From: Methanoculleus oceani
Lineage (GTDB): Archaea; Halobacteriota; Methanomicrobia; Methanomicrobiales; Methanoculleaceae
Assembly (NCBI RefSeq): GCF_023702065.1
Contig: NZ_QFDM01000003.1
Span: 186,001 to 250,000, forward strand
Direction: 5' to 3'
DNA: 64,000 bases
The notes beneath the pieces are model-generated. The model ran no database searches and was not told where the DNA came from. It was given only the letters and a program-made list of their open reading frames with translations. Position numbers and translations under genes: made by a program. Shown in pieces: positions 16,355 through 25,109 of the stretch; within the stretch, counting starts at the first letter, position 1, and the number at the start of each line of letters is the position of its first letter.

Positions 16355-17346
16355 AAGTCAACCTCATGCACGGTGCCGGCGGCGAGGTGATGGGCGAGCT
16401 TCTGCGCGTCATCACCAACCTCGAACACAACAACGCCGGCGGGATAGGGCTCGAGTCGCTGGACGACGGCGCGGTCATCCCCTTGAACGGCCAGAACATC
16501 GTATTCACGACCGACAATCACGTCGTGTCGCCGATCTTCTTCCCCGGCGGGGATATCGGGCGTATCGCCGTCTGCGGGACCATCAACGACCTCGCGATGA
16601 TGGGTGGGCGGCCGATCGCCCTCTCGTGCGGCATGGTCATCCCCGAAGGCTTCGAAGTCGCCGACCTCGAGCGGATCGTCGCATCGATGGACGCCGCCCT
16701 CGGCGAATGCGGGGCAAACCTCGTCACGGGAGACACCAAAGTCCTCGAGCGGAGCGCGCTTGACACCATCGTCGTCAACACCGCCGGCATCGGCGTCGCC
16801 GAGCGGGTGGTTCGTGACAACGGCCTGAAGATCGGGGACAAAATCATCGTCAGCGGCACCATCGGCGACCATGGCATCGCCATCATGGCTCACCGCGAGG
16901 GGTTCGACTTCGGCGGCCAGATCAAGTCCGACGTCGCCCCCCTCTGGCCGCTCGTCGAGCGGGCGCTCGCCGCCGGCGATATCCACGCCATGAAAGACCC
17001 GACGAGAGGCGGGTTTGCAAACGCCATCAACGAGATGGCGCGAAAGAGCGGTGTCGGGGTCGTCATCAAGGAAGAGGCCCTCCCCTTCCGGCCGAGCGTC
17101 CGGAGCGCCGCCGGCATGCTCGGCCTCGACCCCCTCGAGGTGGCGAACGAGGGCAAAGTCATCATGGGCGTCGCACCGGGCGATGCCGAGGCCGTTCTCG
17201 CTGCGCTCCGGAACCATCCCTACGGGCGGGACGCGGCGATCGTCGGTGAAGTCGTCGAAGGCTCCCACGTGATTATGCGGACCGCAATCGGCGGAGAACG
17301 GTTCATCGAGCCGCCGATCGGCGACCCGGTCCCGCGTGTCTGCTAG
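16351..17346 (+). CDS. hypE: Hydrogenase maturation protein HypE
   Basis: A 331-residue PurM-like ATPase that dehydrates HypF-made thiocarbamate on its own C-terminal cysteine to thiocyanate, the source of cyanide ligands. The N-terminal MHGAGGEVM loop, LDDGAVIPL, GTINDLAMMGGRPIAL and KDPTRGGFANAINEMA motifs are present, and the protein ends in PRVC with the acceptor cysteine intact. It is the last gene of hypC-hypA-hypE, with ATGA overlap to hypA. hypB, hypD and hypF must lie elsewhere. Confidence 0.95.
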   Translation: MKVNLMHGAGGEVMGELLRVITNLEHNNAGGIGLESLDDGAVIPLNGQNIVFTTDNHVVSPIFFPGGDIGRIAVCGTINDLAMMGGRPIALSCGMVIPEGFEVADLERIVASMDAALGECGANLVTGDTKVLERSALDTIVVNTAGIGVAERVVRDNGLKIGDKIIVSGTIGDHGIAIMAHREGFDFGGQIKSDVAPLWPLVERALAAGDIHAMKDPTRGGFANAINEMARKSGVGVVIKEEALPFRPSVRSAAGMLGLDPLEVANEGKVIMGVAPGDAEAVLAALRNHPYGRDAAIVGEVVEGSHVIMRTAIGGERFIEPPIGDPVPRVC

Positions 17347-17433
17347 CGACACAACTTTTTACGCCGCCCCGGGCGACCCGTGCCTGTCATATACGATAAC
17401 ACCGTGAGCAGTCTTATGGAGAGGCAGTCTACG

Positions 17434-17865
17434 ATGGCAGAGGAAGCAGGTGTCGAGGTGCGCCTGGTGGATGTCTGGGACGTAGAGACGATCGCCGACC
17501 TCTACCGGGCGGGGGGCTGGTGGAACGAGAAATGGAACCCTGCCAGCCTCGGCGCCCTCATCGCCGGAAGTTTCGCGTTTGCCGTCGCCATCGACCCTGC
17601 GACCGGCAAAGCGGTCGGCATGGGCAGGGTGATCTCGGACGGGGTCTCGGACGCCTACATCCAGGACCTGGTCGTCCGTCCAGAATACCGGGGCCGGGGC
17701 GTCGGAACGATGATCTTATCAGCGCTGCTGGATTACTGTAATTCTGCAGGTGTCGCCTGGGTCGCCCTTGTCGCCGAACCCGGGACCGAGGCGTTCTATA
17801 CTGCGCTTGGGTTCCGGAGAATGGAGGGGCACATACCCATGCGGTGGTATCCGAAAGATTGGTGA
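17434..17865 (+). CDS. GNAT family N-acetyltransferase
   Basis: A 143-residue GNAT protein. The acetyl-CoA loop is VVRPEYRGRGVGTMIL, followed by LDYCNSAGVAWVALVAEPGTEAFYTALGFRRMEG, which forms motif B. ATG 17434 is supported by GGAGAGG about 10 bases upstream; the open frame extends 18 codons further up to a GTG at 17380. The acceptor substrate is unknown. It ends 3 bases before the DUF2156 gene, so the two are cotranscribed. Confidence 0.85.
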   Translation: MAEEAGVEVRLVDVWDVETIADLYRAGGWWNEKWNPASLGALIAGSFAFAVAIDPATGKAVGMGRVISDGVSDAYIQDLVVRPEYRGRGVGTMILSALLDYCNSAGVAWVALVAEPGTEAFYTALGFRRMEGHIPMRWYPKDW

Positions 17866-17868
17866 GAC

Positions 17869-18783
17869 ATGCTGAGATTTGCCGACTTCAAACCCGTGAG
17901 TCTGGACGATCGAGACCTCTTCTCAGAGCACTACCGGCAGTTCCCCCAGGTGCACAGCGACAATACGTTTGCAAATATGGTCTGCTGGAACCACTATGCG
18001 GACTACCGCTTTGCGGAAGTGGACGGCTCCATCGTCCTCTCAAGCACCATCAACGGCGTAACGTCGTTTCGGCCCCCTATCGGCCCTACAAACCCGGACC
18101 TGATCGGGGACGTCATCGATCTCGCAACGAGGGAGGGCGGCGACAAACCACTGTGGGTCCTCGACCCGGTGAATGAAGCGTTGATCCGTGAGCTCTACCC
18201 GGCCCTTCCCCTGCACGAAAACCAGGACTTCTTCGACTACATCTACCGGACCGAAGCCCTCGCCGACCTTGCCGGGAAGGGCTATGCCACCATCCGACGC
18301 CAGGTTAACCGGTTTGGGCGGGAGTATGCGTATACGGTCGAGGAGATCACGGAAGACAACATCGACGAGGTCTGGGAGTTCCTGGTCGTCTGGTGCGAGT
18401 GGCGGGACTGCGACTCCGAACCCATCCTCGCGGCCGAAAAAGAAGCCATACTCTTCGCCGTGAACCATTTCTTCGCTATCGGGCTTGAGGGGTGGATAAT
18501 CAGGATCGGCGGCACGATAGGTGCGATATCGATTGTCGGGCGGGTCAACGCGGATATGGCAGTCGTCCACTTCGAAAAAGCGCTCCCCGAGACCTACCCG
18601 AGCATCTACAAGGTGATCACGACCGAGACGGCGGCGGGGCTCCGGGACCGCTACCGCTACGTCAACCGGGAGTGCGACATGGGCGTGCCCGGTCTCCGCG
18701 AATCGAAGACGCGTTACCACCCAGCGTACATGGTCGAGGTGTACTACGCGACCCGGGACGACCTGGAGGCGTGCTGCAGGTGA
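17869..18783 (+). CDS. DUF2156 protein (LPG-synthase C-terminal-like, GNAT fold)
   Basis: A 304-residue soluble protein of the DUF2156 family, related to the cytoplasmic domain of phosphatidylglycerol lysyltransferase. Family stretches are LFSEHYRQFPQVHSDNTFANMVCW near the N-terminus, YATIRRQVNRF, and the C-terminal YRYVNRECDMGVPGLRESKTRYHP. In the large MprF enzymes this domain uses aminoacyl-tRNA; a free-standing archaeal copy has no proven substrate. It sits between GNAT and pyrC in a tight unit and overlaps pyrC by 4 bases (GTGA). Confidence 0.82.
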   Translation: MLRFADFKPVSLDDRDLFSEHYRQFPQVHSDNTFANMVCWNHYADYRFAEVDGSIVLSSTINGVTSFRPPIGPTNPDLIGDVIDLATREGGDKPLWVLDPVNEALIRELYPALPLHENQDFFDYIYRTEALADLAGKGYATIRRQVNRFGREYAYTVEEITEDNIDEVWEFLVVWCEWRDCDSEPILAAEKEAILFAVNHFFAIGLEGWIIRIGGTIGAISIVGRVNADMAVVHFEKALPETYPSIYKVITTETAAGLRDRYRYVNRECDMGVPGLRESKTRYHPAYMVEVYYATRDDLEACCR

Positions 18784-20042
18784 CCGCCGATCTCGTGCTC
18801 CGGAACGTGATGCTTCCCACAGGACGGCGCGCCGACATCGTCGTCGCCGGGGGTATCGTCCGGCACGTCGGGGCACCGGTGCGTGCCGATGAGACGATCG
18901 ACTGCAGCAGGCTCACCTGTCTTCCGGGAGCAGTCGATATGCACGTCCACATGCGGGGAGGCGTGCAGGCAGAGAAGGAGGACTGGCGGACGGGCACCAT
19001 GAGCGCGGTCGCCGGCGGGGTGACGGTGGTCGTCGACCAGCCGAACACCGTCCCCCCCATCACCACGCCCGGACTCCTCCGGGCCCGTGTCCGCGAGGCG
19101 GAGGAGCAGGCAATATGCGGGTTTGCGGTGAACGCAGGCGTTCTCCCGGATGCCGATCTTGCCGGGATGCGGGATGCCGGCGCGATGGCGTTCGGGGAGA
19201 CCTTCGCAGCACCGTCGAGCTACGGCGAGGGACTCGATGCGGAGACCCTCAAGGAACTCTTTGCCCGCATCCATGCCCTCGGGGGGCTTGCCACGGTGCA
19301 CGCCGAGGAGGTCATCGGTCCGGCGCCGGCAACCCTCGCCGAACACGACAGTGCACGATCCGGTGTGGGGGAGGCGCGAGCCGTCCAGGCGGTATCAGCC
19401 CTCGCCCCGGCCGGAATAAGGCTCCACTTCTGCCACCTCAGCACCGCCGCCTCGGTCGGGGCCGCCCGCGGCACGGTGGAGGCGACGCCGCACCACCTCT
19501 TCCTCTCGCACGGGATGTTCGATCTGGACGACACCAGGGCCCGGGTGAATCCCCCCCTCCGTGACGAAGGGACCCGGCGCGATCTGTGGTCCTGCTGGGA
19601 TACGATCGACGTCGTCGCCTCGGACCACGCCCCGCATACGGTTCCAGAGAAGGCCGTGCCGTTCGAGATCGCTCCCTCCGGCATCCCCGGGGTCGAGACG
19701 ATGGTGCCGCTCCTGATGGCGGCAGTCAGGAAAAAGCGGATCACCCTCGCCTCGGTGATCGAGAAGACGTCGTGGAGGCCTGCCGCCATCCTCGGCATTC
19801 CGCGCACAGGGTTCGAGCCGGGCGACCGGGCGGACTTCGCCCTCTACCCGGACGAAATCACCCGCATCGACGCCTCAAGTCTTCACGCAAAGTGCGGCTG
19901 GTCGCCGTTCGAGGGGCTCGATGCAGTCTTCCCGGAAGTGGTGATCGTCGGGGGGGCGCGGGCCTACGCCTGCGGCGATTACCTGGAGGCGCACCCGGCG
20001 TGGTATCCCGGGCAAGGATATTTATCCCCGAAAAATAAATAA
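18780..20042 (+). CDS. pyrC: Dihydroorotase
   Basis: A 420-residue amidohydrolase for the third step of UMP synthesis. The metal site includes AVDMHVHMRGG (HxH), HAEE, the FCHLST histidine and VVASDHAPHTVPEK with the catalytic aspartate. Substrate-contact segments VDQPNTVPP and ARVNPPLRDE fit dihydroorotase better than other amidohydrolases. The start is GTG 18780, overlapping the DUF2156 stop; longer in-frame extension would run deep into that gene. TATTTATCC just before the stop may be coincidental. Confidence 0.9.
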   Translation: MTADLVLRNVMLPTGRRADIVVAGGIVRHVGAPVRADETIDCSRLTCLPGAVDMHVHMRGGVQAEKEDWRTGTMSAVAGGVTVVVDQPNTVPPITTPGLLRARVREAEEQAICGFAVNAGVLPDADLAGMRDAGAMAFGETFAAPSSYGEGLDAETLKELFARIHALGGLATVHAEEVIGPAPATLAEHDSARSGVGEARAVQAVSALAPAGIRLHFCHLSTAASVGAARGTVEATPHHLFLSHGMFDLDDTRARVNPPLRDEGTRRDLWSCWDTIDVVASDHAPHTVPEKAVPFEIAPSGIPGVETMVPLLMAAVRKKRITLASVIEKTSWRPAAILGIPRTGFEPGDRADFALYPDEITRIDASSLHAKCGWSPFEGLDAVFPEVVIVGGARAYACGDYLEAHPAWYPGQGYLSPKNK

Positions 20043-20237
20043 TACAGGGCCGATAAAGCGCATCTTTAGGTCCCCGGGTGATCATCTGGCGAGACGCCTG
20101 GACATGATCCGCGGGACAACCCAGGTGCGCGACAGGCACGCCTGGCATATGGGTACGATCGGGTGAGGAACGGCATCAGCCGCCTGTGAGCATCGATCGT
20201 TAGTGCCGGGCGACATCCCTTTACGAGGTCTTTTCTT

Positions 20238-20555
20238 ATGGAACCCTATGCCGATGCCGTCGTCGAAGCCGCACACGGGGTGATGATAGCGCTTGATGTT
20301 ACGGCAGGTGCAAAGCGGCCCTCGTTTCCGGCCGGTTACAACGAATGGCGGAAGAGTATTCGATGCCAGGTGGCAGCCCCTGCCGTCGGCGGGAAGGCGA
20401 ATCGCGCCATCGTCGACCTCCTCGCGGAGACGTTTCGCATACCCCGCGCCGACGTGAGCATCGTCGCCGGGCACACGTCTTCCTCGAAGACCGTGGCGAT
20501 CGCCGGGTTATCGAAAGCCTGCGTCGTCGCACGCCTGAACGCTGCCGACACCTGA
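20238..20555 (+). CDS. UPF0235/DUF167 (YggU-like) protein
   Basis: A 105-residue protein of the DUF167 family. The defining segments are LDVTAGAKRPSFPAGYNEWRKSI, VAAPAVGGKANRAIVDLLAETF and IVAGHTSSSKTVAIAG. The fold is known from structures, but the role is not. CTTTTCTTATGG around the ATG offers no clear ribosome site, so the leader may be short. The 195 bases before it (20043-20237) hold nothing I recognise. Confidence 0.85.
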   Translation: MEPYADAVVEAAHGVMIALDVTAGAKRPSFPAGYNEWRKSIRCQVAAPAVGGKANRAIVDLLAETFRIPRADVSIVAGHTSSSKTVAIAGLSKACVVARLNAADT

Positions 20556-20721
20556 TCCCGTGCGGACGAAAGAAGCAGGATTACCGGAACGAAACGGTTT
20601 TTATCACGAGAGAACTATACCGTGAGATATATTCAAATACAGCCCTGATGCGGCTCGGTTTTTGGATTTCCCTTTTAAAAAATCTTACGTTTAAGTCGCC
20701 ATCTGCTTTAAGTAATTGCAC

Positions 20722-20811
20722 CCTAGATATATAATTGACCCCTATGCCCGCGCGCATAGATACCCGCGTGGCATACGGCGATCAGATTTACATTGAAGGA
20801 GGCAACACTCC
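20722..20811 (+). promoter_or_regulatory. dnaG promoter and leader
   Basis: The box TAGATATATAATT (20724-20736) lies about 80 bases before the dnaG ATG, predicting a leader of about 55 nt. The leader holds a short CTATGC...GCATAG hairpin (20742-20759) and a strong GAAGGAGG ribosome site ending 10 bases before the start. Confidence 0.6.
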
Positions 20812-22038
20812 ATGTACTCACCAGAAACTACAAAGTACCTCATTCATCTTACTCTGCAGATAGAGGGGGTGGTCGATAAGCCCGACGTGGTGGGCGCTAT
20901 CTTCGGCCAGACCGAGGGTTTGCTCGGCGAAGACCTCGACCTGCGCGATTTACAGCGAACCGGCCGCGTCGGCAGGATCGACGTTCAGATCACCACGAAG
21001 CGAGGAGAGACAAAAGGCGAGATACTCATCTCATCCTCGCTCGACCGGGCGGAGACCGCGCTCCTTGCATCGTCGCTCGAGACGATCGACCGGGTCGGAC
21101 CGTGCACGGCCCACGTGAAGGTCGACCGCATCGAGGATATCCGCGTCACCAAGCGGCGCAGGATTGTTGAACGCGCGAAAGAACTTCTCCTCGAGGACTT
21201 CGATGAGGGCGCCATCAACAGCGACGACCTGCTCGACGAGGTCAGGGAAGTCATCAGGATAGAAAAACTCGAGTACCTCGGCGAAGAGAGGGTGCATGCG
21301 GGCCCGAACGTCATGGCCTCCGACGCCATCATCATCGTCGAGGGGCGGGCCGACGTCATCAACCTGCTGCGCTACGGGATCAAGAACGCGGTTGCGGTCG
21401 AGGGAACCAACGTCCCGCGTATCATCATCGACCTCTGCTCGCAGAAGACCGCGACGACCCTGCTCGACGGAGACCGGGGCGGGGAACTGATCCTCCGCGA
21501 ACTCCTGCAGGTCGCCGAGATCGACTTCGTGGCATACAGCCCGCGGGGAAAGAGCGTCGAGGAGATGAGCCGCAAGGAGATCGTCAAGGCGCTCCGGAAC
21601 AAAGTGCCCGCGGAGGTGATCACCGCCCCGGTCTCCGACGAGGAAGGAGGGGAACGGTTGCCTGCATACGCCGGCTCCGCCGATGTGCGGGTTCCTGCCG
21701 GTGAAGACGAACGGCCTTCACAACAGCAGAGATACGGGAGGGAGGAGAGCCCAAAGCCGCCCTCGACGCTCGGCGAGCACATGGCCGACGTCCGGGACAA
21801 AAAGATTGCGCGGTTCCTCTCCCCGGACTATACCGTCCTCCTGGAATCGAACGCTACCGACGTCGAGGGCGCGCTCCAGAACCTGAACGGCGATGTTGAA
21901 GGGCTTGTCGTCGATCGCATCATCGACCAGAAACTTCTCGATCAGATCGGGGGAAGGGACCTCGAGTTCGTAGCTGCCCGGGACTTTAAAGGGATCATCA
22001 AACGCCCCATGTCGATCAGGCTTATAAAGATAGGTTGA
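20812..22038 (+). CDS. dnaG: Archaeal DnaG primase
   Basis: A 408-residue archaeal DnaG-type primase. The TOPRIM domain spans about residues 168-250: E177 in IIIVEGRADVINLL, and the DxD pair D219/D221 in LLDGDRGGELIL. The N-terminal MYSPETTKYLIHL and VDKPDVVGAIFGQTEGLLG are typical for the archaeal group, which lacks the bacterial zinc finger. The C-terminal third after a Glu/Pro-rich linker (about residues 275-320) is the conserved tail. In archaea this protein also associates with the exosome. UPF0058 follows on the same strand. Confidence 0.95.
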   Translation: MYSPETTKYLIHLTLQIEGVVDKPDVVGAIFGQTEGLLGEDLDLRDLQRTGRVGRIDVQITTKRGETKGEILISSSLDRAETALLASSLETIDRVGPCTAHVKVDRIEDIRVTKRRRIVERAKELLLEDFDEGAINSDDLLDEVREVIRIEKLEYLGEERVHAGPNVMASDAIIIVEGRADVINLLRYGIKNAVAVEGTNVPRIIIDLCSQKTATTLLDGDRGGELILRELLQVAEIDFVAYSPRGKSVEEMSRKEIVKALRNKVPAEVITAPVSDEEGGERLPAYAGSADVRVPAGEDERPSQQQRYGREESPKPPSTLGEHMADVRDKKIARFLSPDYTVLLESNATDVEGALQNLNGDVEGLVVDRIIDQKLLDQIGGRDLEFVAARDFKGIIKRPMSIRLIKIG

Positions 22039-22055
22039 TGGTTATCCCGGGTGCA

Positions 22056-22075
22056 AATTTATATATATTTATATT
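22056..22075 (+). promoter_or_regulatory. TATA promoter of the UPF0058 gene
   Basis: An AT-only run, TTTATATATATTTATATT, lies about 30-45 bases upstream of ATG 22102, in contrast to the GC-rich surroundings. It suggests that this gene has its own strong promoter rather than read-through from dnaG. Confidence 0.55.
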
Positions 22076-22101
22076 CACTATTTTTATCTCTGGGAGAGAA
22101 T

Positions 22102-22386
22102 ATGCACAAGGAAGAGTTAATAGCCTTACATGGGATTCTCACTGAGATTAAAGACTTTTTTGAGTTGCAGAACCCGGAGTTGAAATTTTCGCAGTATTAT
22201 GCGTTGAAGATAGACCCTTCTCAGGTGCATAAAAGCAAAATGGAACATAAATACGCAATATTCGTGCTCGGAACGGAACTTGCGAACGCCATGAAAGATG
22301 TGGAGTTCTCATCATCGGGTCGGATCTCCGCCCGGATGAAGGAACTTGCAGAGAAGACCTTAAAAGAGATCGAGTATCTCCAGTGA
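22102..22386 (+). CDS. UPF0058 family protein
   Basis: A 94-residue all-helical protein: MHKEELIALHGILTEIKDFFE at the start, YALKIDPSQVHKSKMEHKYAIFVLG in the middle and a basic C-terminal helix. This matches the archaeal UPF0058 family, members of which are abundant small proteins of unknown function. GGGAGAG precedes the ATG. Codons are less GC-rich at the start than in neighbouring genes. Confidence 0.85.
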   Translation: MHKEELIALHGILTEIKDFFELQNPELKFSQYYALKIDPSQVHKSKMEHKYAIFVLGTELANAMKDVEFSSSGRISARMKELAEKTLKEIEYLQ

Positions 22387-22437
22387 CGAACGTTCGTTAA
22401 TACGGTATCGGGGGCCGGATGCCCTCCAATCCTCTCC

Positions 22438-23232
22438 TCAGGCACGCATCTCGCGCTCGCTCTCGATGAGGTATAGAGCGAGCAACTTCGGGATAGGTGC
22501 CGCCATGCAGTGCCAGTTCGGTGTTCCGTTCACCTCAAGGACCGTGTAGCCTTCCCGGTCCCGGAGGAGATCGACGCCGCAGTAGTCGATCTCGAGCGCC
22601 GACGCCGACGCCTCGGCAATGGCGCGCATCTCCTCGTCGATCGGAACCGCCATCCCGATCCCGCCCTGGTGGATGTTGTGCATCAGAGTATCGGATACCC
22701 GGGCTATCGCGCCGACGGCCTCTCCGCCGAGGACGAAGACACGAAAGTCCCGGTCGTTTTGCACGTACTCCTGCAGGTACCAGGGTCCCGGCCCGAGATC
22801 GTCCGGCTCCGTCACGAGCCGGATACCGTTTCCGTCATACCCGTAGAGCGGCTTATAGACGACCTTCCCGTGCCGCAGGAGAAAATCCCGCGCCTGCTCC
22901 TCCGAACGCATGTAGGCCGTCTCCGGCGTCCGTACTCCATTGTGCAGGAGGAGAGCGGACGTCATCACCTTGGATGCACAGGCAACGATGCTCGCGGGTG
23001 TGTTGATCACCCGGTTCCGGAGCGAGAGCACGTTTAAGGTCTCGAACTGATGCCCGTCCTGCCGGATTCCGCAGACCCATACGAGTTCGTTCTCAAGCCC
23101 GGAATCGAGGGGATCGATTGCACCGAGGTCGAGGACCCCGTATCGGGCATCGGCTCTCTCCAGCTCCCGCATAACTGCGCCGGTCGAGTTGTCGTCCGGC
23201 GTATCGGTCGGTTTTGGTACGATATGGATCAT
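22438..23232 (-). CDS. RimK-like ATP-grasp ligase (MptN/CofF type)
   Basis: A 264-residue ATP-grasp protein. SLRNRVINTPASIVACASKVMTSALL begins the central domain, and KVVYKPLYGYDGNGIRLV, WYLQEYVQNDRDFRVFVLGG and VDLLRDREGYTVLEVNGTPNW carry the ATP- and Mg-binding residues. Methanogen relatives add glutamate to tetrahydromethanopterin or coenzyme F420; which of these applies cannot be decided here. ATG 23232 (MIHIVPKP) is preferred; an ATG 9 bases upstream is possible. It is divergent from the protease gene. Confidence 0.82.
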   Translation of the reverse strand: MIHIVPKPTDTPDDNSTGAVMRELERADARYGVLDLGAIDPLDSGLENELVWVCGIRQDGHQFETLNVLSLRNRVINTPASIVACASKVMTSALLLHNGVRTPETAYMRSEEQARDFLLRHGKVVYKPLYGYDGNGIRLVTEPDDLGPGPWYLQEYVQNDRDFRVFVLGGEAVGAIARVSDTLMHNIHQGGIGMAVPIDEEMRAIAEASASALEIDYCGVDLLRDREGYTVLEVNGTPNWHCMAAPIPKLLALYLIESEREMRA

Positions 23233-23266
23233 GCGCCTCACGTCCCGCTCCCGGGACTAACCACTG

Positions 23267-23312
23267 TCAAAAGATTTTCAGTACCATTTTGTACCTTGCC
23301 GGATATAATCGA
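23267..23312 (+). promoter_or_regulatory. Divergent promoter region with repeated GTACC
   Basis: Between the ATP-grasp gene (minus) and the protease gene (plus) the sequence CAGTACCATTTTGTACC places two GTACC units 10 bp apart, just upstream of GGATATAATC (23302-23311). That box is about 15-20 bases before ATG 23325, implying a leaderless or very short-leader transcript. The GTAC pair could be a regulator site, but that is only inferred. Confidence 0.35.
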
Positions 23313-23324
23313 TAGGGAAGCATC

Positions 23325-23801
23325 ATGCAGAAGAACCGGGTCTGTATCATCGGGTGCGGGAACCCCCTCATGGGAAACGACGGGGCGGGGATTCTGGTGA
23401 TGCGGCTCTTTAAAGGGAGATTCGCCGGCGTCGATGCGATCGACGGCGGCACCGGGGGCTTTGGCCTGATCCCGCTGATGGAAGGGTATGAGAAGGTGGT
23501 GATCGTCGATGCCATGGTGGGTATCGGCGACCGTATCGGCGACGTCCTCACGTTTGAAGCACCGCCATCCTGGGACCTTCCGGCATATGCCCTCCACGAT
23601 GTCGGGATTGGCGAGGTGGTAACGATAGCCCGCGAACTCGGGTACGCTGCAGAGATTGTGACCGTCGGGATTGAAGTGGGCGAGATCCAGGCTTTCAGCC
23701 GGGAGATAGACCCGGCGGTCGAAGAAGGGATCCGGGTTGCCGGGCAGGAGATCCAGAAGATCCTGCAGGAGTGGATCGGGGGATCAGGAGATATTTTTTA
23801 A
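23325..23801 (+). CDS. [NiFe]-hydrogenase maturation endopeptidase
   Basis: A 158-residue HyaD/FrhD-type protease that trims the C-terminal tail of the hydrogenase large subunit after nickel insertion. The nickel-sensing residues are in GCGNPLMGNDGAG (residues 10-22), VVIVDAMVG (Asp) and YALHDVG (His). ELGYAAEIVTVGIEVG is the usual C-terminal strand. A hydrogenase large subunit with a cleavable tail lies 4.2 kb downstream on the same strand, so it is the likely substrate, though F420-reducing hydrogenases elsewhere are also possible. Confidence 0.88.
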   Translation: MQKNRVCIIGCGNPLMGNDGAGILVMRLFKGRFAGVDAIDGGTGGFGLIPLMEGYEKVVIVDAMVGIGDRIGDVLTFEAPPSWDLPAYALHDVGIGEVVTIARELGYAAEIVTVGIEVGEIQAFSREIDPAVEEGIRVAGQEIQKILQEWIGGSGDIF

Positions 23802-23901
23802 TGGTGCGTAGTTAGAGCACCCCAATCTGCGTATATCAGGCTCCTTTTTGAAGATATAAATGGCAAGGTTTATTTCATACCACTGAACTAAAGTTGTCTG
23901 A

Positions 23902-24522
23902 ATGCAACTGCCGCGCGGTCGGTTCCATCGTCTTCTCAAGTCCACGACACCTCGTGCCCTGATAGAGGAGATGGGCTCAGAACAGTTCACCGGGATCTGC
24001 ACGATCGTCCTTGGCAGCCAGAGGGTCACTCTGGTGCTGAACGAAGGTCTGGTAGTGCTTGCCGAATATGGGGACATAAAAGGGCAGCACGTACTGGACG
24101 CGGTGCTAAAGGGCGAAGAAGATGAAGCGGCGGCAGAATTGAACCTTCTGACGCCCGATCAGGTACAACTCGCCCTGGAATTCAACCGCCCGTTTGCGAC
24201 CGGAGAGCTCGATGCCGGAAGACAGGGAAGACCGTCTTCAGGCAAGGCTGCTTCGGGAGGGACGAAGAAGGCCGGCGGGGCATCCTTGCCGAAGCACCGT
24301 CCGGAGCCGACCGCAGAAGTGCATCGCATTCCCATGCCGGGAGTGAAACCCGTGCAGAAGACGCCTCCGGCGTCTCAGTCAGAGAGTGACGAGGTTGACA
24401 CACTCGTACAGAACATGGAGGAGATGGACGTTGAGCAACTCGTCAGCAGTTTCAGGGTGAACTGCAAGGATATGCTCCGGCGAATTCATCTCGATCATCT
24501 CATCCAGGACAAAGACACGTAA
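23902..24522 (+). CDS. DUF2226-like protein, first of the roadblock/MinD group
   Basis: A 206-residue protein. The first 90 residues (MQLPRGRFHRLLKS, FTGICTIVLGSQRVTLVLNEGLVVLAEYGDIKGQHVLD) match my memory of archaeal DUF2226 and resemble DUF4388/PATAN-type domains found in signalling proteins. A disordered linker rich in K, G, P and S follows (about 105-165), then a short charged helical tail (NMEEMDVEQLVSSFRVNCKDMLRRIH). No enzyme motif is seen. It is followed 22 bases later by a membrane roadblock protein, then MinD, all on the plus strand. Confidence 0.55.
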   Translation: MQLPRGRFHRLLKSTTPRALIEEMGSEQFTGICTIVLGSQRVTLVLNEGLVVLAEYGDIKGQHVLDAVLKGEEDEAAAELNLLTPDQVQLALEFNRPFATGELDAGRQGRPSSGKAASGGTKKAGGASLPKHRPEPTAEVHRIPMPGVKPVQKTPPASQSESDEVDTLVQNMEEMDVEQLVSSFRVNCKDMLRRIHLDHLIQDKDT

Positions 24523-24544
24523 CCATGCAGGAGTTGATAACAGA

Positions 24545-25078
24545 ATGGACTCGACAGGCATCATCCAGATTCTCCTCGTTATCATCACGGTGACGGTGAT
24601 AGCCGGTTTTGCCGGCATTTTGTATTTCCTTTCGAAGATCTACGAAGCACTCCCGGGACAGCGGCCTGGTGTTGCCCCCCACATTGCGGCGACCCCGGGG
24701 GGACCGGTGAACGTTGCGCAACCGTCCTCCGTCAAGCCCGCGAGGTCTTCCGGTGTGATCGATCCCCGGAGTATGGGAAGCCTGGAGGAAACTCTCGGCG
24801 CAATCAGCAAGAAATATAGTCTTGCGTCCTTTACGCTCGCGACCACGGACGGCCTCCTGATCGGTTCGACGAAGCCGGGCGGCGATGACGAGGCCGCACG
24901 GTACAGTCATCTCTACACGCAGGGAAGACTGCATGACGAGACCGGAGTTGAACTCCTCGGTGTCCCCTACCGCGGGGAGACAGTGGTCGGCATCGCCCAC
25001 CCTTCGGAGCATCTCTCTGCCGAACAGATGAGCACACTCGAACAGGACATCCGGGACACCCTGCAGCACTGGGTGTAA
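24545..25078 (+). CDS. Membrane-anchored roadblock/LC7-like protein
   Basis: A 177-residue protein with one N-terminal membrane span (IIQILLVIITVTVIAGFAGILYFL split around residues 6-29), a Pro/Ala-rich linker, and from about residue 78 a roadblock/LC7-type domain (SLEETLGAISKKYSLASFTLATTDGLLIGS...VVGIAHPSEHLSAEQMSTLEQDI). Roadblock proteins (MglB type) dimerise and often regulate small GTPases. Membrane attachment is predicted. It lies between the DUF2226-like and MinD-like genes. Confidence 0.6.
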   Translation: MDSTGIIQILLVIITVTVIAGFAGILYFLSKIYEALPGQRPGVAPHIAATPGGPVNVAQPSSVKPARSSGVIDPRSMGSLEETLGAISKKYSLASFTLATTDGLLIGSTKPGGDDEAARYSHLYTQGRLHDETGVELLGVPYRGETVVGIAHPSEHLSAEQMSTLEQDIRDTLQHWV

Positions 25079-25109
25079 GGCCGGAGAGATCAAAACAGCG
25101 AGTGATTAC

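Noticed and set aside
20043-20237. Possible small RNA between pyrC and the DUF167 gene
   Set aside because: A few short complementary stretches exist, but no stem longer than 6 bp, no promoter-terminator pair and no C/D-box pattern could be supported.
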